A stretch of DNA of 64,000 nt, from NCBI GenBank assembly GCA_964432875.1, contig CAYSPJ010000008.1, positions 15,673 through 79,672 of the forward strand, read 5' to 3'. The number at the start of each line of letters is the position of its first letter. The stretch's first letter is position 1. The notes below the pieces were generated by a model that saw nothing but the letters and a program-made list of their open reading frames with translations, was not told where the DNA came from and did not search any database. Source of the DNA: JACJYE01 sp964432875 (lineage in GTDB: Bacteria > Bacteroidota > Bacteroidia > Chitinophagales > Saprospiraceae). The position numbers were made by a program, and so were the translations under genes. This document shows, in pieces, positions 59,319-64,000 of this stretch.

Positions 59319-60272
59319 TTATTTAAACATGGAAAAAGCCAGGTTGATCTCATGGCTCGTCCCGGCTGTAGGGCCAAAAGAGCTAAAAGAATAACCAAAG
59401 CCATAACCTATGCGGACGGTCTGATCAAAGCCCGCCGTATCGCCCAGTACGATGCCTGTTTCGAGGTGCGCCGTGCCCGAAGTAGAAGCGCCAGCCCCTA
59501 TCCAGAAGTTGACCGGGAGATAATACCGCAGGTTAAAATCGGCGTTGACTGGAGCCCCCTGAGCATATTTCACCCAAAGGGAGGGCTCCAGAAAGCTATC
59601 GTTGTTGAAGAATTTGTAAAAGCCGAGCATGCCATAGAAATGCTGGACCCTTTTGACGCCATATTCGCCGTTTTCATCCTGGAAAGCGAGGTCCAGGCCA
59701 AATAGCTGCGGCACCGATAAGCCTGCATAGAAATAATCGTCGTTGCGGCCGACCAAGTGATAGAAGAACATGCCAAGGCTCAAATCCGGAAACAACTTGG
59801 ACTGATCGGCCGTGCCGACCACATCCCCTGGTTCGCGCAAGCGGATCTCCGAAGCATTAATCCGATAATTGACAGCCCCAGCCCCTAAGCCGATCGAGAA
59901 GCCGCCCACTTCGGGGTCTTGGGTAACGATGCCGGCAATACGCCCATAAAAACCAGTGAAGCCCGTAGGGCCCGTTTGGTCATTCATGAGGTATCCGCCC
60001 GCCATCAGGGTCACCCCGGAGCCATCAGCGTAAAGATACGAGCCTCGGGCTGCCAAGGTGCGCGGCGCATTTTCCAGGCCGGCCCATTGAGCACGATAAG
60101 AAGCGCCAAAGGTGACATTCTGGCCAAATGCCAGAAAATCACTCTCCACCGCAGCCGGATTGAGGATAGTGAGGTTGTCGCGATATTGTGTGAATAGCGA
60201 CAGCTGCTGTGCTTGAAGGCTGAATGCCGTCAAAAATAGCAGGGAAACAGAGAGTAAAACTAACCGAGTCAT
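59319..60272 (-). CDS. PorP/SprF family type IX secretion system membrane protein
   Basis: 317 residues from the ATG at 60270-60272; an upstream start at 60296 would overlap the promoter. Signal peptide: MTRLVLLSVSLLFLTAFSLQ. The mature protein is a beta-barrel of the PorP/SprF family: QLSLFTQYRDNLTILNPAAV at the start is diagnostic, followed by GASYRAQWAGLENAPRTLAA, YLMNDQTGPTGFTGFYGRIA and AGLSVPQLFGLDLAFQDENG. SprF in Flavobacterium is needed for SprB to reach the cell surface. Here the gene precedes the giant adhesin rather than following it, but the pairing supports the same job. It has a full promoter and probably drives the two adhesin genes too. Confidence 0.95.
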   Translation of the reverse strand: MTRLVLLSVSLLFLTAFSLQAQQLSLFTQYRDNLTILNPAAVESDFLAFGQNVTFGASYRAQWAGLENAPRTLAARGSYLYADGSGVTLMAGGYLMNDQTGPTGFTGFYGRIAGIVTQDPEVGGFSIGLGAGAVNYRINASEIRLREPGDVVGTADQSKLFPDLSLGMFFYHLVGRNDDYFYAGLSVPQLFGLDLAFQDENGEYGVKRVQHFYGMLGFYKFFNNDSFLEPSLWVKYAQGAPVNADFNLRYYLPVNFWIGAGASTSGTAHLETGIVLGDTAGFDQTVRIGYGFGYSFSSFGPTAGTSHEINLAFSMFK

Positions 60273-60293
60273 GGGATAAGTTTTTGAGATGGG

Positions 60294-60327
60294 CAAAGAT
60301 AGTGAAATTTAATTTCCAGGAAGCAAA
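60294..60327 (-). promoter_or_regulatory. Bacteroidota promoter for the PorP/SprF-adhesin unit
   Basis: On the minus strand TTTG (60324-60327), 22-nt spacer and TATCTTTG (60294-60301) match both consensus boxes. The transcript would start close to 60287, about 15 nt before the start codon at 60272. Confidence 0.7.
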
Positions 60328-60444
60328 CTCCTGGATTTTTTATAGAAATAAAACATATTAGTTTCATTTTTATTCGTAAAAACCACAGCCTGTTTTCACA
60401 ACACGGCAAAACTTAAACCTAAAAAACAATGCTCATTCTTGCTA

Positions 60445-60540
60445 TTATAAGCTGCCAAAGGGTTCTTTGTAGTCGGGGTTGGGCTTGTAAAAAGGCAAGG
60501 CCTCCAAAAGCGGAATCAAAGTTAGCGCTTTGTGTTCAGA
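60445..60540 (-). pseudogene. Possible C-terminal gene remnant
   Basis: On the minus strand 31 codons run from an upstream TAA to a double stop (TAA TAG). They begin SEHKALTLIPLLEALPF and end FYKPNPDYKEPFGSL. The composition is coding-like, unlike the AT-rich sequence around it, and it has no start codon, so it may be the surviving tail of a lost gene. I cannot name the family; chance is possible. Confidence 0.3.
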
Positions 60541-60640
60541 TTAGGCTATTTTATCTATGAGATTTTTTTTCTGCCTTGCGCTGCCAGCATCCTAAGCCTG
60601 CTCTCATTAAGAACCGTATCTATCTGTAACTTTTATTTCT

Positions 60641-60727
60641 TCAACCACTTACAAATAAAAAGCGCTGAAAATCGCCTGCTGGGCTTACTCCTGGAGAATA
60701 TGTTAAAATTGCAGCAGGTGCCAGCTT
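60641..60727 (-). pseudogene. Possible RidA-family N-terminal remnant
   Basis: The minus-strand reading KLAPAAI, TYSPGVSPAGDF and FLFVSG, in this order, resembles the start of RidA/YjgF enamine deaminases (APAAIGPYSP.V..GDFLFVSGQ). A TGA replaces the expected Gln codon after FVSG, and no continuation follows in the next 150 nt. It has no start codon and overlaps the end of the glycosylasparaginase gene by two bases. Short length makes the match uncertain. Confidence 0.35.
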
Positions 60728-61703
60728 AGCGCTGCGATTTTGCCGACAGGCTATTATTTTGCCCGTTTTGATGGAGGCCATAGACAAAACCTGGCTGGAT
60801 GGCGTAGGCCCCGGCTTCCCCTCTTTTATTGAGGGCAAGAAAGCCCACCTGGATTTCCTCGACCCCCTTTTGCTTGAGGACGATTCGGCGGACGGCCTCT
60901 TCGCAAGCTTCCTGAGGCGATTTGCCCTGGCGCATCAATTCTACGATGAGGAAAGACCCCAAAGATTTCATCACGGCTTCACCCAAGCCCGTAGCAACGG
61001 CAGCGCCTACCTCATTATCAACATATAGCCCTGCACCGATGATGGGCGAGTCTCCTACCCGCCCTCTGAGTTTATAAGCCATCCCACTGGTGGTACAAGC
61101 GCCAGACAAGTTGCCTTGCTCATCGAGCGCTAACATGCCGATGGTGTCGTGAAGCTCGCTATTGATGATGGGCTTATATTGCGGGCTTTCTTTCCATTTC
61201 TCCCATGCCTGGCGTGCTTTTGCCGTCAGGAGGTCCTCTTCTTGGAAGCCGTTCGCCAGCGCAAATTGTTGCGCGCCCTGGCCAGCCAGCATCACGTGTG
61301 GCGTTTTTTCCATCACCAGGCGGGCGACGGAAATGGGGTGCATGATATTTTCCAGGAAGCAAACGGCGCCGCAATTGCCCATTTCATCCATAATGCAAGC
61401 ATCCAGGGTCACCTTACCCTCGCGGTCAGGCAGCCCGCCATAGCCGACCGACATGTCATTAGGGTCGGCTTCCACCACCCTGACGCCCTGTTCGACCGCA
61501 TCCAAAGAGCGGCCGCCGTCCTGGATCACGTTCCAGGCAACCTCATTGGCCGCTAGATTATTCCAGGTAGAAAGCACGGTTGGGTTTGGGCGCCCCCCAG
61601 CATTGATTACCGCTGCTTCGCCTGGCTGCCTTGGCTCACACCCTAAGGCCCAAGCTGCCGCTCCGAGGGCAGAACCAGCTATGAATTTTCGCCTTGTAAA
61701 CAT
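60726..61703 (-). CDS. Lipoprotein N4-(beta-N-acetylglucosaminyl)-L-asparaginase (Ntn hydrolase)
   Basis: 325 residues. The enzyme family cuts the GlcNAc-asparagine bond of N-glycoproteins after self-cleavage. The autoprocessing site is HDTIGMLALD with nucleophile Thr187; upstream conserved parts are STWNNLAANEVAWNVIQDGG, VGYGGLPDREGKVTLDACIM and NIMHPISVARLVMEKTPHVM. Downstream, GACTTSGMAYKLRGRVGDSP and GAGLYVDNEVGAAVATGLGE fit the substrate pocket. The N-terminus has a twin-arginine-like start (MFTRRKFIAG) and a lipobox (AWALGC, Cys22), so it is probably a folded, Tat-exported lipoprotein, as known for Elizabethkingia-type periplasmic enzymes. Plant/bacterial isoaspartyl peptidases are the alternative, but the signature favours glycosylasparaginase. 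A GH20 remnant lies upstream. Confidence 0.9.
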   Translation of the reverse strand: MFTRRKFIAGSALGAAAWALGCEPRQPGEAAVINAGGRPNPTVLSTWNNLAANEVAWNVIQDGGRSLDAVEQGVRVVEADPNDMSVGYGGLPDREGKVTLDACIMDEMGNCGAVCFLENIMHPISVARLVMEKTPHVMLAGQGAQQFALANGFQEEDLLTAKARQAWEKWKESPQYKPIINSELHDTIGMLALDEQGNLSGACTTSGMAYKLRGRVGDSPIIGAGLYVDNEVGAAVATGLGEAVMKSLGSFLIVELMRQGKSPQEACEEAVRRIVLKQKGVEEIQVGFLALNKRGEAGAYAIQPGFVYGLHQNGQNNSLSAKSQR

Positions 61704-61900
61704 AACCTGAAAGCTTGTAGAGGTTTTAAGATTTTTTTTAGAAAAAAACTAAACTTGCTGGCTTTTATCCGTTGCCAGATAAAGATTGCGATGCCTGGAA
61801 AGCAATTCAGCATGCAAAACTAACAAGCTGGCGACAAGAACTAGCATCCTTAGCCTGTTTTTATGCCATTAACGCTTAATAATGCCCGCCAACAGCCGGG

Positions 61901-62449
61901 GTGCCTGAGCGCGAAAGCCATTATACCATCCTCCCGCTGCCGTCCCACCTGTTGCCGCAGGCGGGCCAATGCCAACTAAGCGCCGACTATAAAATCGTAT
62001 GCCAGGGCAAAACCCCAAGCGAGGCCTCCCTTGGCGAACTGCTGACCAGCATGCTGCGGCCGGCTACTGGCTTTGGATGGCCGATTGCCCAAGGGGACCC
62101 GGCGCCCAATATCATCGCTTTGCAGGAAGACGTCCTTTCTGAAGCCATCGACTTATTTCCAAGCCCAATATCTAAATATTTAGGTGGAGACGAGTGCCCG
62201 AAAACGCGTTGGAAAGAATGCCAGGAATGCCCGCACCGCATTCCTGGGTGTACAATGCAACGTATGACGGAATATCTGCCTGATACCCCAAAGGTGGAAT
62301 ATACAACCTACCCGCACGCTATTGCCCTGGCGGAAGCTACCTGGAGCCCAAGGGATAAACGCAATTACGAGGATTTCATCAACCGCCTGAACCAGCATGC
62401 CCGCCGCATGAAGGACCTGGGACTGAACTATACCCAAAACGCCTGGTAA
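61901..62449 (+). pseudogene. Collapsed GH20 beta-N-acetylhexosaminidase remnant
   Basis: 182 codons stay open, but the protein is a patchwork of a normal enzyme of 550 or more residues. Codons about 8-75 match the GH20 N-terminal domain (YTILPLPSHLLPQAGQCQLS, LRPATGFGWPI). The reading then jumps to the catalytic-core phrase VLSEAIDLFPSPISKYLGGD followed by ECPKTRWKECQECPHRI. Next it jumps to the last barrel strand and end, IALAEATWSPRDKRNYEDFI and LNYTQNAW. The early barrel strands with the HxHL-type motif are missing, and no signal peptide is present; the apparent start is GTG. This is best read as two internal deletions that kept the frame. A very reduced functional protein is unlikely. 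Confidence 0.75.
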
Positions 62450-62467
62450 TAAAGCTAAAAAATTCCT

Positions 62468-62475
62468 TACTTTTG
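62468..62475 (+). promoter_or_regulatory. Bacteroidota -7 element before the small membrane protein
   Basis: TACTTTTG matches TAnnTTTG, 21 nt before the ATG at 62497. No clear -33 box is present upstream. Confidence 0.5.
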
Positions 62476-62496
62476 AGCCGCAAAAAAGCTAGCTTT

Positions 62497-63087
62497 ATGA
62501 TTATTCGCCTTTTAGTTATCCTCATCTGCTGCGTCGTCTTTATCAATGGCTGCAATAGCGTCATTTCACAACATTTCGGCACGCATAAGCTACGGGCTTA
62601 CACCCTGGAAAAGGCTTTGCAAACTGGTGTAGGAGATGCGGACTTTATCGAACTGGAAGACGCCTGGCTGTCTGGCGATTTTGTATACAAAGCCGCCAAA
62701 AACCCCAACAACCCGGGGGTTATCATCTACCCGGTGCTCACCAAGGAACAAATGGCCCAACGGGATAGCGGGCTAACAGTTGAGCCGGGCATAATCGCCT
62801 GGACGACCGACTTCCCCTCCCAGTGCGTCGAAGCAAAGGACTGTATCCAACGCCAGCAGCTCAGCCTGCGTGGCATCGTGCGGGATTTACCCAAAGATCG
62901 CCGGGCTGCCGGGCTCTTGGAAGGGCAAGGTTATCGCATCAGTGATAGCGCACTGCTGCTGGAACACGGCCGCAGTCCACTGGCCTGGTATTGGAATGCC
63001 CTGATGATGCTGGCCGCCGTGCTCGTCATTTTGGGCGTGGAAGCCTATAACCAGCGCAAGCTAAAAAAGGGGCAAGGAAATAACTGA
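62497..63087 (+). CDS. Small membrane protein with N- and C-terminal anchors, function unknown
   Basis: 196 residues from the ATG at 62497; a TTG eight codons upstream overlaps the -7 element and is rejected. A hydrophobic N-terminus (MIIRLLVILICCVVFINGC) may be a signal anchor or a lipoprotein signal (Cys19 after NG). The periplasmic part has paired cysteines in PSQCVEAKDCIQRQQLSLRG. A second transmembrane segment near the end (about 167-185, ALMMLAAVLVILGVEAY) is followed by a basic tail (NQRKLKKGQGNN). The layout suggests a protein looped into the periplasm. I do not recognise a family. It is followed after 50 nt by tpiA and may be co-transcribed. Confidence 0.75.
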   Translation: MIIRLLVILICCVVFINGCNSVISQHFGTHKLRAYTLEKALQTGVGDADFIELEDAWLSGDFVYKAAKNPNNPGVIIYPVLTKEQMAQRDSGLTVEPGIIAWTTDFPSQCVEAKDCIQRQQLSLRGIVRDLPKDRRAAGLLEGQGYRISDSALLLEHGRSPLAWYWNALMMLAAVLVILGVEAYNQRKLKKGQGNN

Positions 63088-63137
63088 ACCGAAGGCATTG
63101 CCTTTTATCTCCAAACTCAATAAAACAAACCGTCGAG

Positions 63138-63893
63138 ATGAAACGAAAAAAAATCGTTGCCGGCAACTGGAAGATGAATATGGATTACGAACAGGGCCGC
63201 ACGCTCACCAAAGAGGTCATCGCGCTCCTGCAGCCCTCTGAAGCCATTGTGGTTTTGGGTGCTCCTTATATCCATTTAAAAAACATCAGCGGCATCATCA
63301 AGGACATTTCCAACCTGAAGCTCGCTGCCCAAAACTGCCACCAGGAAAACAGCGGCGCCTATACGGGCGAAGTTTCCGCCCCCATGCTGAAATCCTGTGG
63401 GGTTGACTACGTCATCCTCGGCCATTCTGAGCGCCGCGAGTATTTTGGCGAGCAGGATGTGCTCATCGCCCAAAAAATCGATGCGGTACTCGCACAAGGC
63501 ATGCTGCCTATTTACTGCTGCGGTGAAAAGCTGGAAACGCGTGAAGCTGGCAAGCATGAAGAGCTGGTCAAGCAACAAGTTGAACAAGCCCTTTTCCATT
63601 TGAATGAGCAACAGATCCAGCAGGTGGTCATCGCTTACGAACCGGTATGGGCCATCGGCACGGGCAAAACGGCTAGCCCACAACAAGCACAGGACATGCA
63701 CCGCCACATCCGCAGCCTCATCCGCACTAATTATGGCGATGTCATTGCCGAAGGCATGAGCATCCTCTACGGCGGCAGCGTCAAGGCTTCCAACGCCAAA
63801 GAACTCTTCGGCCAGGCCGACGTCGATGGCGGCCTGATCGGCGGCGCAGCGCTCGATGCTCAGGGCTTCGTCTCTATCGTAGAGAGTATCTAA
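63138..63893 (+). CDS. tpiA: Triose-phosphate isomerase
   Basis: 251 residues, the standard length. It interconverts dihydroxyacetone phosphate and glyceraldehyde 3-phosphate in glycolysis. Catalytic residues are all present: Lys12 in AGNWKMN, His96 in VILGHSERR and Glu168 in IAYEPVWAIGTGK. The phosphate-gripping loop after Glu168 and the C-terminal LYGGSVKASNAKELF and GLIGGAALDAQGFVSI are intact. It may share a transcript with the small membrane protein 50 nt upstream. No other glycolytic gene is in the window. Confidence 0.98.
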   Translation: MKRKKIVAGNWKMNMDYEQGRTLTKEVIALLQPSEAIVVLGAPYIHLKNISGIIKDISNLKLAAQNCHQENSGAYTGEVSAPMLKSCGVDYVILGHSERREYFGEQDVLIAQKIDAVLAQGMLPIYCCGEKLETREAGKHEELVKQQVEQALFHLNEQQIQQVVIAYEPVWAIGTGKTASPQQAQDMHRHIRSLIRTNYGDVIAEGMSILYGGSVKASNAKELFGQADVDGGLIGGAALDAQGFVSIVESI

Positions 63894-63943
63894 ATGGGAT
63901 AGCAGATAATGCCTCCCTGATAGCTCGGGAGTACGGTGTACTA

Positions 63944-64000
63944 AGGAACGTGACGAACATACACTCGTTAAAATCGGGGAGTTATTTTCGGCACGTTCCT
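63944..64000. repeat. Inverted repeat at window end
   Basis: AGGAACGTG (63944-63952) and CACGTTCCT (63992-64000) are exact inverse complements 39 nt apart, preceded by a small GTAC-GGT-GTAC dyad at 63931-63941. The feature touches the window edge and may extend beyond it. It could be a long-loop hairpin after tpiA or the end of a repeat element. Confidence 0.45.

Larger units (their letters stand above)
60273..60725. other. 453-bp region with promoter and gene remnants
   Basis: Besides the promoter at 60294-60327 it carries two minus-strand reading fragments that look like the tail of one protein (60445-60540) and the head of another (60641-60727). The stretches 60328-60444 and 60541-60640 are AT-rich with no recognisable function. 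Confidence 0.5.

Noticed and set aside
48769..60272. Toxin-immunity (contact-dependent or Rhs) locus
   Set aside because: The large repeats resemble adhesin stalks, but there is no C-terminal toxin domain; both proteins end in T9SS sorting domains and no small immunity-type gene follows.

Overview
The window looks like a chromosomal segment of a Bacteroidota bacterium, most likely of the class Saprospiria (Lewinella / Haliscomenobacter / Phaeodactylibacter relatives). The evidence is: type IX secretion (T9SS) C-terminal sorting domains of both classes, a PorP/SprF protein, a TonB-dependent receptor carrying STN and carboxypeptidase-like domains beside a DUF4249 lipoprotein, an ExbB-ExbD-ExbD-TonB operon, and many intergenic copies of the Bacteroidota -7 promoter motif TAnnTTTG. 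The DNA is moderately GC-rich in genes and AT-rich between them. I see no phage, insertion sequence, CRISPR array or rRNA. This genus-level placement is inference from protein families, not from a marker gene.

Layout. 1-11 kb: a cut-off M28 peptidase, a TonB-dependent receptor with its DUF4249 lipoprotein partner, a Crp/Fnr regulator, a large beta-propeller/amidohydrolase fusion, an unknown coiled-coil membrane protein with a small beta-barrel-like partner, and a small exported protein. 11-18.9 kb: tRNA-His, rarA, an unknown protein, a short-chain dehydrogenase, a YebC-family protein, an S9 peptidase with a YigZ-family protein, and a DUF434 protein. 18.9-22 kb: a T9SS-sorted surface protein interrupted by a 100-N assembly gap, followed on the same strand by a set of short repeated elements, each ending in a terminator hairpin. 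22-35.4 kb: mostly housekeeping genes (ppdK, dapB, mutS, a sodium/solute symporter, a 2[4Fe-4S] ferredoxin, and a B12-dependent ribonucleotide reductase). 35.6-44.6 kb: an orphan response regulator, a three-LysM envelope protein, a saccharopine-dehydrogenase-like oxidoreductase, a ThiF-rhodanese fusion, a predicted small RNA, an unknown protein, and the tonB-exbD-exbD-exbB operon. 45-48.7 kb: a fatty acid beta-oxidation pair. 48.8-60.3 kb: a T9SS adhesin locus made of PorP/SprF, a 2236-residue cohesin/Ig-like giant and a 1157-residue SprB-repeat protein. 60.3-62.5 kb: a lipoprotein glycosylasparaginase among gene remnants, including a collapsed GH20 hexosaminidase. 62.5-64 kb: a small membrane protein and tpiA.

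How it works together. ExbB/ExbD/TonB would energise outer-membrane receptors such as the one at 657-3311. T9SS would export three large surface proteins, and PorP/SprF probably anchors or delivers the giant adhesins. The glycosylasparaginase and the GH20 remnant point to former or reduced use of N-linked glycans.

The most unusual signals are non-coding. There are three tandem minus-strand elements at 19.03-19.55 kb sharing a motif upstream of unrelated terminators; two of them share a perfect 28-nt repeat. A complete promoter-to-terminator unit of about 56 nt lies at 40.70-40.80 kb, and an orphan plus-strand terminator sits between dapB and mutS. I did not find an obviously new defence or biosynthetic system. 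All coordinates and motifs were read by eye; no database search was run.
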